NCBI RefSeq assembly: GCF_004349195.1
Contig: NZ_SMLG01000010.1
Coordinates: 1-64,000, forward strand
DNA: 64,000 bases
Direction: 5' to 3'
Source of the DNA: Flavobacterium rhamnosiphilum
GTDB lineage: Bacteria; Bacteroidota; Bacteroidia; Flavobacteriales; Flavobacteriaceae
The position numbers and the translations under genes are program-made. Positions within the stretch are counted from its first letter, which is position 1. Each line of letters opens with the position of its first letter. The notes under the pieces are model-generated. The model was not told the DNA's origin. It saw only the letters and a list, made by a program, of their open reading frames with translations, and made no database searches. Positions 50,285 to 58,783 of the stretch are shown piece by piece.

Positions 50285-51055
50285 ATGGAAGTATTTTTAA
50301 ATCCAGATGCTTGGATTGCCCTTTTAACATTGACTTTTTTGGAAATTGTATTAGGAATCGACAACATTATTTTCATATCAATTGCCACAGGGAAATTACC
50401 TGCTGAACAACGTAAGAGAGCCACGAAAATAGGAATGTTCCTTGCCATGTTCATGAGAATTGCGCTTTTATTTGGTATCAATTTATTGATTCAAATGAAA
50501 GAACCTTGGTTTCATATCGATTTCAGTTGGTTTTCAGCGGGAATTACAGGTCAGAGCCTTATTTTACTAGGCGGTGGATTATTCTTAATTTACAAGAGTA
50601 CAAATGAAATCCGTGAAAAAGTAGACGAGAAGGGTCATGAAGAAAAAGAATTAGGTAAAGCGGCAACAAAATCATTTCAAAATGTACTGTTACAAATTAT
50701 CATGATTGATTTAGTTTTCTCTTTCGATAGTATTCTTACGGCGGTAGGTATGACAAACGGAGTTGAAGGTGCTTTGTATATTATGATTACAGCAGTGGTT
50801 ATATCAGTATTAGTAATGATGCAGTTTGCATTTCCAGTAGGGAATTTCGTAAATAAACATCCTTCAATTCAAATTTTGGGTTTATCATTTTTGATTCTAA
50901 TTGGGATGATGTTACTTACTGAAAGTGCGCATTTATCGAATGCATTAATCTTTGGAAATCACGTTACACCAGTACCAAAAGGGTATTTGTATTTTGCGAT
51001 ATCATTCTCATTATTAGTTGAAGTATTGAATATGAAAATGAAGAAAAACAAGTAA
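50285..51055 (+). CDS. TerC-family membrane protein
   Basis: The 256-residue protein has about seven spans and the TerC signature: acidic residues within the membrane in TFLEIVLGIDNIIFISIATG and in MIDLVFSFDSILTAVGMTNG. TerC proteins (YgdQ, Alx, YoaE types) are thought to handle manganese or other metals and are linked to tellurite resistance in some bacteria. The cytoplasmic loop is charged (REKVDEKGHEEKELGKAA). It has its own strong terminator. The metal cannot be read from sequence. Confidence 0.9.
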   Translation: MEVFLNPDAWIALLTLTFLEIVLGIDNIIFISIATGKLPAEQRKRATKIGMFLAMFMRIALLFGINLLIQMKEPWFHIDFSWFSAGITGQSLILLGGGLFLIYKSTNEIREKVDEKGHEEKELGKAATKSFQNVLLQIIMIDLVFSFDSILTAVGMTNGVEGALYIMITAVVISVLVMMQFAFPVGNFVNKHPSIQILGLSFLILIGMMLLTESAHLSNALIFGNHVTPVPKGYLYFAISFSLLVEVLNMKMKKNK

Positions 51056-51067
51056 TTCTTCTTTGTA

Positions 51068-51117
51068 ATTTTAAACAAAAATAGCCGCTCAATGAGCGGC
51101 TATTTTTGTTTAAAATT
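51068..51117 (+). terminator. Intrinsic terminator of terC
   Basis: AACAAAAATAGCCGCT pairs with AGCGGCTATTTTTGTT (arms can be extended with AATTTTA/TAAAATT) around a four-base loop. Confidence 0.93.
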
Positions 51118-51228
51118 AAGATGATAAATTTACATTTGGTCAAAAAATTTACTTTTTCATAATACAATTCACCTAATTTGATAGCTATTAAAAAAAACTG
51201 GCTTAACATCTTATTTACTTTTCTACAA

Positions 51229-51236
51229 TAGTTTTG
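51229..51236 (+). promoter_or_regulatory. -7 box of the PhoX-like gene
   Basis: TAGTTTTG fits TAnnTTTG and lies 24 bases before ATG 51261, which supports that start over the upstream in-frame codon at 51234. Confidence 0.5.
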
Positions 51237-51260
51237 CTTCAAATAATAAACAAAACAACT

Positions 51261-52739
51261 ATGAAATTAAATTTTTTAAAATCTGTAGCATTGCTAGGAT
51301 TTACAAGCTTGTCGTTGATAAGTTGCCAAAATGACGATGATTCGTCTAATAGTGTGAACCCAAATATTGATTTCACGTCAAAATCTAGTGTCCCAGCCTT
51401 CGCTTATGCTCAAGCGGGATTTGAAAACCTTCAAATTTCATCTTTGATTAGTTCTTCAGATGTTTTAACACAAACTCCAGGATTTATTTATGGTGCACAA
51501 CCCGATGGTGCTGGTTTTATGAAAGATCCTAACGGTGATGGTTATATCATGATAACAAATCACGAAATACTCAAATCTGTTTCTAGAGTTTATTTAGACA
51601 AAACATTAAAACCTATAAAAGGGGAATATATTGTTGATGCTGTAGGAGGTATGACTAGACTTTGCTCTGCTACATTGGCCACTCCAACAATTCATGGTTT
51701 TGGTCCAATTTTCTTGACTGCTGGAGAAAGTGGTGAAGAAAGCATGGTTCACGGCATAGATCCTTTTGGAGCATCTAGCGAAAAAAGCCGAAAAGACAGA
51801 GTTTTGCCTGCATTAGGAAAAGCAAGTATGGAAAATGCCGTACCGTTACCAAAAGTTGCCTACCCTGGAAAAACGGTAATACTTATTGGTGAAGATCAAT
51901 CCTACGCAACAGCGCATGCAAGTGCTGGACAGGTAATTATGTATGTAAGTAATACTGTTGGTGATTTAACTAACGGAAAATTATATGCTTTAAAAAGAAA
52001 TGACAACAATCAAGTAGAAACAGCAATGGCTGTTGGAAATTCTTTTGATGTGTCTTTTGTTGAAATTCCAAATGCAAAAAACAGTACTGGTGCCGAAATT
52101 AACACTGCTGTAAATAATCTTAAAGCCATTCGCTTTTCAAGAGTAGAAGATGTCGATTACAGAAAAGGTTCGGCGAGCAACAACAGAGAAGTCTATTTTA
52201 CAGCTACGGGTCAATCCTCCTCAAATGCACCAGTTGAAGGTTACACTATGTGGGGAAGAGTTTACAAACTGGTATTGGATGCAACTAATCCACTTATCGG
52301 TAAACTAGAACTTGTTGTTGAGGGAGATTCTACACCTGGAACAGGAATTATCAATCCGGATAATATTTGTGTGACCGAAAATTACGTTTACATACAAGAA
52401 GACGGTGACAGCTACTATACCGCAGCAAAACATGATTCCTACATTTGGCAATACAGCATTGCTGCCAAAACCAACAAACCTTGGTTAAACATGAATCACA
52501 AGCGTACAGACGCAGCTTGGAATGCTTTGTATAATCCCGGAAATGAAACCCGTTTTGGAAGCTGGGAATTCGGAGCTATGGAAGATATATCTGATGTAAT
52601 TGGCATTCCGAATACATTTATCGTAAACATTCACCCTCATACTTGGCAAAAAGATGCATTTTCAAACGCTGATGGAAGTGGCTTAAACACAAACAAAGAA
52701 GGTGGACAAACTATTGTTATTCGTAACGTTCAAAGATAA
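51261..52739 (+). CDS. PhoX-like (DUF839) lipoprotein
   Basis: About 492 residues from ATG 51261. The signal peptide ends in SLSLISC, with Cys22 lipidated. The rest resembles PhoX/DUF839 beta-propeller proteins: FIYGAQPDGAGFMKDPNGDG near the first blade, an RVEDVDYR segment, and the conserved GIINPDNICVTENYVYIQED, which in PhoX holds metal-site residues. PhoX is a Ca2+/Fe3+ phosphatase. Because several ligand motifs are only partly recognisable, activity is uncertain. The next gene is a di-haem peroxidase lipoprotein on the same strand but beyond a terminator hairpin. Confidence 0.75.
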   Translation: MKLNFLKSVALLGFTSLSLISCQNDDDSSNSVNPNIDFTSKSSVPAFAYAQAGFENLQISSLISSSDVLTQTPGFIYGAQPDGAGFMKDPNGDGYIMITNHEILKSVSRVYLDKTLKPIKGEYIVDAVGGMTRLCSATLATPTIHGFGPIFLTAGESGEESMVHGIDPFGASSEKSRKDRVLPALGKASMENAVPLPKVAYPGKTVILIGEDQSYATAHASAGQVIMYVSNTVGDLTNGKLYALKRNDNNQVETAMAVGNSFDVSFVEIPNAKNSTGAEINTAVNNLKAIRFSRVEDVDYRKGSASNNREVYFTATGQSSSNAPVEGYTMWGRVYKLVLDATNPLIGKLELVVEGDSTPGTGIINPDNICVTENYVYIQEDGDSYYTAAKHDSYIWQYSIAAKTNKPWLNMNHKRTDAAWNALYNPGNETRFGSWEFGAMEDISDVIGIPNTFIVNIHPHTWQKDAFSNADGSGLNTNKEGGQTIVIRNVQR

Positions 52740-52762
52740 TTTTATCCTTTATAAAATAAAAA

Positions 52763-52797
52763 GCAATCCGATTATTCGTCGGGTTGTTTTTATTTTT
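52763..52797 (+). terminator. Terminator hairpin between PhoX-like and peroxidase genes
   Basis: CAATCCGA pairs with TCGGGTTG (one G-T pair) around a seven-base loop, followed by TTTTATTTTTT. Confidence 0.75.
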
Positions 52798-52823
52798 TAT
52801 CCATTTTGCAAAAGTACACACAT

Positions 52824-54635
52824 ATGAAAATTAGCATTAAAAAAATATTTTTTGTTTTTGGAATTCTATCCAGTCTCGTTTTTATTTCTAGTTGTACCAA
52901 AGAAAAAACAGAAACATCCGTAAAACAAGAATTATTAATCGATTTAGAAAAGCTTCAAAATAGCGTAATTGAATTTCAAAAAATTGCCAAAGCGGAAAGT
53001 TCCTCAAACGTTATTCAAAAATGTTTCAAAGAAAACAGATTGCTATATAAAAAAGTAGAATGGGCTATTGAATATTTTTCACCTGAAACGGCAAGATTTA
53101 TGAATGGTCCCGCACTAGATGAACTTGAAGTGGAAGAAAATAAATTCTTGCCTCCAAATGGTTTCCAAGTTATGGAAGAACTTATTTTTCCAGTTTACAA
53201 CACAGTCAATAAAACCGAATTACAAAGAGAAATTGCAGTTATGAGTGCTAACATAATGCAAGTAAAACAACATTTAAACGCAATTACAATTAGTGACAAT
53301 CATATAATAGATGCCGCTAGATTTCAGGTTTACAGGATTATAGCGTTAGGAATTACGGGTTTTGACTCCCCAATTGCATTCCAATCCGTAAATGAAATCA
53401 TACCTAGCTTGTCATCTGTAGAAAAAATCACTTTAAAAACCTGCAAAGACAATTCTAAAAAGTCGGTTGCATTAAAGCAGAATCTAAAAAAAACAATAAC
53501 AGAAAGTAATGCCTATTGCAAGGATAATAACAACTTTGATACTTTTGACAGAGCATTATTTATTAGGACGTATTTGAATCCTATTTCTAAAATTTTACTT
53601 CAATTGCAAAAGCAAAATAATATTCCTAATGTAAATAAAACCAATGCTATCAATCCCAATTCGATAACTCTTTTCGAAAAAAATACTTTCGATGTTAATG
53701 CTTTCATTCCATCCGATGAATATTTTTATTCTAAAGAAAAAGTAAGTTTAGGTTCCAAATTATTTTATGATGTGAATATATCAAAAGATCAAAGAAGAAG
53801 TTGTGCTTCTTGCCATAATCCAGAGAAAGCATTTACGGATGGGCAAAAAACTAACATTTCTTTAGAAGGTGGAGTTCTAAACAGAAACACTCCTACCCTA
53901 ACTTATGCGGGTTTTCAAAACGCTCTTTTTTGGGATTTAAGGCAACCCGATTTAGAAAAACAAAGTATGGAAGTTATAGCAAACAAAGAAGAAATGCATG
54001 GCTCATTCAAAAATATTATCCCAATTGTAACGGAAAACAGCACTTATAAAACCTTATTTGCAAAAGCATTTCCTAAAGAAAAAAAGGTGGAAGAATGGCA
54101 ACTACAAAATGCGATTGCCTCTTACATTCGCTCTTTAAATGATTTTGATTCTAAATTTGACCAATACATACGAGGCGATTCTGAAGATTTTTCAGAACAA
54201 GAAAAACTAGGATTCAATCTTTTTGCGGGTAAGGCAAAATGTGCCACTTGTCATTTCATCCCTTTGTTTAACGGAACCGTTCCGCCTAACTACAATAAAA
54301 CCGAGCAAGAAGTTATTGGAACTCCTGCTACCAAAAAAGGTATTGCAATAAGTCCTGATTTAGGAAAATACAACCAGTATAAAATGCCTCAACTAAAAAA
54401 TGCATTCAAAACACCATCGCTACGAAATACAGCAAAAACTGCTCCTTATATGCACAATGGAGTATATACAACGCTAGAAGAAGTTGTAGATTTTTACAAT
54501 AAAGGAGGAGGAAAAGGATTAGGATATTCAGTCGAAAATCAAACCCTTCCGTTTGAAAAACTTAATTTGAGTAAAAAGGAGGAATTAGCATTAGTTGCGT
54601 TTATGAAAACACTAACCGATGTAAAATACCAATAA
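52824..54635 (+). CDS. Di-haem cytochrome c peroxidase-like lipoprotein with N-terminal extension
   Basis: About 603 residues from ATG 52824. It starts with a lipoprotein signal (SLVFISSC). Residues 30-280 are a helical domain without a clear name that resembles imelysin-like periplasmic domains. The C-terminal 320 residues form a CcpA/MauG-type di-haem peroxidase with two CxxCH sites, RRSCASCHNPE (Cys327) and AKCATCHFIP (Cys473). Typical segments are VSLGSKLFYDVNISKDQRRS and TPSLRNTAKTAPYMHNGVY. It should reduce peroxide or oxidise a partner in the periplasm. The frame opens at 52806, but the internal ATG starts the signal peptide. Confidence 0.88.
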   Translation: MKISIKKIFFVFGILSSLVFISSCTKEKTETSVKQELLIDLEKLQNSVIEFQKIAKAESSSNVIQKCFKENRLLYKKVEWAIEYFSPETARFMNGPALDELEVEENKFLPPNGFQVMEELIFPVYNTVNKTELQREIAVMSANIMQVKQHLNAITISDNHIIDAARFQVYRIIALGITGFDSPIAFQSVNEIIPSLSSVEKITLKTCKDNSKKSVALKQNLKKTITESNAYCKDNNNFDTFDRALFIRTYLNPISKILLQLQKQNNIPNVNKTNAINPNSITLFEKNTFDVNAFIPSDEYFYSKEKVSLGSKLFYDVNISKDQRRSCASCHNPEKAFTDGQKTNISLEGGVLNRNTPTLTYAGFQNALFWDLRQPDLEKQSMEVIANKEEMHGSFKNIIPIVTENSTYKTLFAKAFPKEKKVEEWQLQNAIASYIRSLNDFDSKFDQYIRGDSEDFSEQEKLGFNLFAGKAKCATCHFIPLFNGTVPPNYNKTEQEVIGTPATKKGIAISPDLGKYNQYKMPQLKNAFKTPSLRNTAKTAPYMHNGVYTTLEEVVDFYNKGGGKGLGYSVENQTLPFEKLNLSKKEELALVAFMKTLTDVKYQ

Positions 54636-54676
54636 AAACAAAACGGAATGCCCTATTTAGCATTCCGTTTTGTTTT
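54635..54676. terminator. Bidirectional terminator
   Basis: AAAACAAAACGGAATGC pairs perfectly with GCATTCCGTTTTGTTTT around an eight-base loop, between the convergent peroxidase and parC genes. Confidence 0.95.
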
Positions 54677-54679
54677 ATT

Positions 54680-57409
54680 CTAAAACAAAACAACTTGACC
54701 ATCATCATCAAGTTGAATGTCTGAATCATCGGCATTAGTATCACCCATAACTTCTAACTCCTCAGGGATAACCTCAACAGGAATTTCATACGGCAAAGGT
54801 TCCAGCAGGTTTACTTGTTTCAACTTATCGGTTGTCAATTGATTCCCTAAAGCTTTAAATCCTTTCACCGAAATAAATGATTCTATATCTACCGTCATCG
54901 TTTCTTTTTGAACTCCTTTTACTTTTGTAAAAACCAATTCAGCCACTGGACGATACTCCGTTGATACAATCTCTAATTGTGAATTAGGATGTTCAGTGAT
55001 AAAACTTTCCTCTTTATTCTCCGTTTCCACTAAGAAACGTTTGATGTAATAACGCTCTTTTTCTCCATCATAATAAATAGCTGAAATTGGTTTCTTTGGA
55101 ACCCATTTTTCCAAAACTACCATATCTTCATCAAAATGAGTGGATAATTCAGGTGTAATTACTTTTATTTTTCCGGATTGCGATATAACCAAAATTTTAT
55201 CATTTGGTCTGAACTCCCCTAATAATTCACCTCTTGCATCAACGTTTAATCGTTGAACGGTATCGTCAAACCAAACTTTTCTAGGCAATAAAGTAGAAAT
55301 TCCTTTCTCCTTCAGTTCTATTTTTTTGATTGGATACTTGGTAACCAAATTTCCTTTGGAAGCCCTTCCTTTTATTGCTAAACTGGCAAAATCAATATCG
55401 AATTTCAGTTTTTTAACACTTCCTACCTGACGCAATAGTATTGTAATTACTTCAGCTTCTCCATTTGGATTACAAGAGAAATATACTACTTGAGAACCCG
55501 TAGTTTCATTGGTTAAATCGTATGCTTTATCTCTGGTAACACCTGAGACATTGAATCGTTTGATGTAAGAAGGCCCAGATTTTCCATCACGGTAAATCAT
55601 ATTGTAAATAGTGCGCTTATCACTTTTGTCAAAAATAGCAATGTGAATAATATCTTTACCCACAAAGGTTTTCGCATCCACTTTGGTAATCATCATTTTT
55701 CCATCACGCAAAAAAACAATTACGTCATCAATATCAGAACAATCCGTAACGTATTCGTCTTTTTTCAGGCTCGTACCTACAAATCCTTCTTCTTTATTTA
55801 CGTATAATTTAGTATTTCTTAAAACTACTTTAGTTGCTTCGATATCATCAAAAATACGAAGCTCCGTTTGACGTTCGCGTCCTTTTCCGTACTTCTCTTT
55901 CAATCGAGTGAAATAGGCAATCGCAAAATCAATCAGATGTTCTAAATCATGTTTTACTTGTTCGATATCGCCTTCCAACGATTCGATTTTGTCCTGTGCT
56001 TTATTGCTGTCAAATTTGGAAATACGCATGATTCGGATATCCAATAAACGCAGAATATCTTCTTCGGTAACAGCACGTTTTAAGTGTTTCGTATGTGGTT
56101 TTAAACCATCATCAACGGCTTTAATTACCGTTTCTCTGGTCGTCATTTCTTCAATGTCACGATAGATTTTGTTTTCGATGAAAATACGTTCCAAAGAAAG
56201 AAAATGCCATTGTTCCTCTAATTCTCCTAATTGAATTTCCAATTCACTTTTCAGCAATTGGACGGTTCTGTTTGTTGAAATTTTTAACATTGCAGAAACC
56301 CCAATAAACAACGGTTTGTTGTCTTCAATCACACAACCCAATGGCGCCACCGAAGTTTCACAAGCCGTAAATGCGAACAATGCATCAATGGTTTTATCTG
56401 GAGAAACACCCGGAAAAAGGTGAATTAATATCTCTACCTCAGCAGCGGTATTGTCTTCAATTTTCTTGATTTTGATTTTCCCTTTATCATTCGCTTTCAA
56501 AATACTGTCAATCAAAGTCGTCGTATTGGTAGAAAACGGAATTTGGGTAATCACCAAAGTATTTTTATCCAACTGACCAATTTTGGCACGAACACGAATA
56601 CGTCCGCCACGCAATCCATCATTATAATTAGACACATCGGCAATACCTTGTGTCATGAAATCCGGATACAGTGTAAAAGGTTTTCCTTTTAATATTTTTA
56701 TCGAAGAATCGATTAATTCATTGAAATTATGAGGTAATACTTTCGTGGAAAGACCTACCGCAATACCTTCGGCTCCTTGTGCCAAAAGCAACGGAAACTT
56801 CACCGGAAGATTGTTCGGTTCCGCTCTTCGTCCATCGTAAGAAACGCCCCAATCGGTAATTTTTGGACTATAAATAACCTCCAAAGCAAATTTAGACAAA
56901 CGCGCTTCAATGTAACGAGAAGCAGCTGCACCATCTCCCGTTAGGATATTTCCCCAGTTTCCCTGACAGTCAATCAATAATTCTTTTTGTCCAATTTGCA
57001 CCATCGCATCACCAATACTCTGATCTCCGTGAGGATGATACTGCATGGTGTGTCCTACAACATTGGCAACTTTATTATAACGACCGTCATCTAATTCTTT
57101 CAAAGAGTGCATGATACGGCGTTGCACCGGTTTAAAACCATCTTCAATCGCCGGAACGGCACGCTCCAGAATTACATAGGAAGCATAATCCAGAAACCAG
57201 TCCTTGTACATTCCCGTAACTTTGGTAATGGTATCGTTTCCGTCTTCTTGATTATCGTAAAAATGTTGTCCTTCAAAAGATTTGCCGTCTACTTCAATAA
57301 TTCCATCAGCATCATTCTCTTCTTGATTTTCATCAATCGAATGATCCTCTGAATTATTTTCTTCGTCCTGACCTTCTGGGATTGTGTTATCGTCTTCTTC
57401 GTCTTTCAT
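54680..57409 (-). CDS. parC: DNA topoisomerase IV subunit A
   Basis: The 909-residue subunit cuts and rejoins DNA in type IIA topoisomerase action. It has an acidic N-terminal extension (residues 1-60, with runs of D, E and N). The winged-helix and tower region carries RAVPAIEDGFKPVQRRIMH and YHPHGDQSIGDAMVQIG. The active Tyr is in AAASRYIEARLSKFA, and a degenerate C-terminal beta-pinwheel follows. It pairs with parE at 58784-60646, but a DUF1016 nuclease gene lies between them. The start codon overlaps the nuclease stop (TAATG). The first 15 bases are identical to the first 15 of that gene. Confidence 0.93.
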   Translation of the reverse strand: MKDEEDDNTIPEGQDEENNSEDHSIDENQEENDADGIIEVDGKSFEGQHFYDNQEDGNDTITKVTGMYKDWFLDYASYVILERAVPAIEDGFKPVQRRIMHSLKELDDGRYNKVANVVGHTMQYHPHGDQSIGDAMVQIGQKELLIDCQGNWGNILTGDGAAASRYIEARLSKFALEVIYSPKITDWGVSYDGRRAEPNNLPVKFPLLLAQGAEGIAVGLSTKVLPHNFNELIDSSIKILKGKPFTLYPDFMTQGIADVSNYNDGLRGGRIRVRAKIGQLDKNTLVITQIPFSTNTTTLIDSILKANDKGKIKIKKIEDNTAAEVEILIHLFPGVSPDKTIDALFAFTACETSVAPLGCVIEDNKPLFIGVSAMLKISTNRTVQLLKSELEIQLGELEEQWHFLSLERIFIENKIYRDIEEMTTRETVIKAVDDGLKPHTKHLKRAVTEEDILRLLDIRIMRISKFDSNKAQDKIESLEGDIEQVKHDLEHLIDFAIAYFTRLKEKYGKGRERQTELRIFDDIEATKVVLRNTKLYVNKEEGFVGTSLKKDEYVTDCSDIDDVIVFLRDGKMMITKVDAKTFVGKDIIHIAIFDKSDKRTIYNMIYRDGKSGPSYIKRFNVSGVTRDKAYDLTNETTGSQVVYFSCNPNGEAEVITILLRQVGSVKKLKFDIDFASLAIKGRASKGNLVTKYPIKKIELKEKGISTLLPRKVWFDDTVQRLNVDARGELLGEFRPNDKILVISQSGKIKVITPELSTHFDEDMVVLEKWVPKKPISAIYYDGEKERYYIKRFLVETENKEESFITEHPNSQLEIVSTEYRPVAELVFTKVKGVQKETMTVDIESFISVKGFKALGNQLTTDKLKQVNLLEPLPYEIPVEVIPEELEVMGDTNADDSDIQLDDDGQVVLF

Positions 57410-58536
57410 TATCTTGATTCCGAAATTAATTGTATTAAATCTTCTCTGCTTGGCAGAATTGTTTTGTATTTACTGGCAAAAATTTGCTCATTATTTTCAG
57501 GTAAAGTATATTCTACAACCAAATCACTTTTGTTTTGGCAAAGTACAATTCCTATGGTTTTATTTTCGTCTTCCAAACGCATTTCTCTGTCGTAATAATT
57601 GACATACATTTGCATTTGTCCTAAATCTTGGTGTTTCAAATCGCCTATTTTCAAATCAATCAGTACAAAACATTTTAAAATTCGGTTGTAAAAGACCAAA
57701 TCGATTCGAAAATGTTTATCGTCAAAAGTAATTCTGTTTTGTCTTGCGACAAAAGTAAAACCATGGCCCAATTCTAGTAAAAAATGCTCAAGTTTATTGA
57801 TGATTTCTTCCTCTAATTCCGATTCAGAATAGTGATGCAATTCTGGCAATCCTAAAAACTCCAAAATATAAGGATCTTTGATAAGGTCTTTGGGTTTCTC
57901 TATAATCTGACCTTGCTCCGAAAGTTTCATAATCCCTGCTGCATCTCGGCTTAAAGCCAATCGTGTATAAAGTGCCGAATCGTATTGGCGTTTTAATTCT
58001 CGAACACTCCAATTGTATTTTTCGGATTCTATTTCATAGAAACGTCTTTCGTTTACGTCATCAATTCGCATTAAGAAAACATAATGTGTCCAAGTTAGTT
58101 TGAAAAACGAAATTAGTGACTGTGCTTTTTGATTTTCAGAAACCCCAATCAGTGACTGGGAAATTGAATCTTGAGAAATCCGCAACAGTGTATCGGATTT
58201 CTCAAGATTCAATTTCGTCATCAGTGATGAAGAAATTGAATATGTTTTATAAAATTTCCTCATTCGATCAAGATTTTCTACAGAAAACCCTTTTCCAAAC
58301 TCAGTAGTCAGCCGTTCGGAAAGCCCTTTTAATAATTGCTTCCCATATTCAGCTCTGTTTTTTCCATTTTGCTCCTCTTCCACAATCATTCTTCCTATTT
58401 CAAAATAGGTATAAACCATTGTTGAATTTACGGTACGTAAAACCTGTTGCCGGGCATTTTGCAATAGCGCGACTACTTGAGAAAATAAAATTTTATTTTG
58501 AAGATTTTCTGGAATTGTATTTTCTTCGTCTTTCAT
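57409..58536 (-). CDS. DUF1016/YhcG-type PD-(D/E)XK nuclease
   Basis: The 375-residue protein has the DUF1016 layout: an N-terminal helical, winged-helix-like domain (about 15-185, with YFEIGRMIVEEEQNGKNRAEYG and FKLTWTHYVFLMRI) and a C-terminal PD-(D/E)XK domain with Asp279 in FRIDLVFYN and the DLK core (Asp294, Lys296) in VLIDLKIGD. Family members are often near restriction-modification genes and are suspected mobile nucleases. Residues 100-140 are a variable serine-rich insert encoded by a perfect 23-base inverted repeat. Its first ten codons copy those of parC. It lies between parE and parC and is coupled to parC by TAATG. Confidence 0.88.
   Translation of the reverse strand: MKDEENTIPENLQNKILFSQVVALLQNARQQVLRTVNSTMVYTYFEIGRMIVEEEQNGKNRAEYGKQLLKGLSERLTTEFGKGFSVENLDRMRKFYKTYSISSSLMTKLNLEKSDTLLRISQDSISQSLIGVSENQKAQSLISFFKLTWTHYVFLMRIDDVNERRFYEIESEKYNWSVRELKRQYDSALYTRLALSRDAAGIMKLSEQGQIIEKPKDLIKDPYILEFLGLPELHHYSESELEEEIINKLEHFLLELGHGFTFVARQNRITFDDKHFRIDLVFYNRILKCFVLIDLKIGDLKHQDLGQMQMYVNYYDREMRLEDENKTIGIVLCQNKSDLVVEYTLPENNEQIFASKYKTILPSREDLIQLISESR
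58160..58216. repeat. Perfect 23-bp inverted repeat inside the DUF1016 gene
   Basis: 58160-58182 is the exact reverse complement of 58194-58216 around an 11-base spacer. It encodes residues about 107-126 of the nuclease. Partial direct repeats (ATCAGTGA..GAAATTGAAT) overlap the arms near 58149 and 58220. The segment lies in a part of the protein that is variable between DUF1016 proteins. Confidence 0.85.
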
Positions 58537-58586
58537 TAAATATATTCTATTGAATACTAATTAATTCAATTTTTGTTTTATAAATT

Positions 58587-58772
58587 CTAAAAAGAATATT
58601 TTTCTTTACAAACATGCTCTTCCTTTGTAACCTCAATTCTATTTTTATCCATCTCTTTCTTTATAACTATATCACATTCTTTATGATCATTACTCCTTAT
58701 AATAAAAAAGGTCGTTGAAAAACTAATCACAAATAATAAAACGATAAAAATTAGTGTTCTTTTTGTAGGCAT
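58587..58772 (-). CDS. Small single-span protein (61 aa)
   Basis: The product has a basic N-terminus (MPTKRT), one hydrophobic span (about residues 6-25) and a charged tail with two cysteines (HKECDIVIKKE and HVCKEKYSF). I do not recognise a family. It lies 11 bases downstream of parE and 50 bases upstream of the DUF1016 gene on the same strand. It could be a genuine parE companion or a leftover of the insertion that brought in the nuclease gene. Support is limited to its open frame and position. Confidence 0.5.
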   Translation of the reverse strand: MPTKRTLIFIVLLFVISFSTTFFIIRSNDHKECDIVIKKEMDKNRIEVTKEEHVCKEKYSF

Positions 58773-58783
58773 TTTATAACTAT

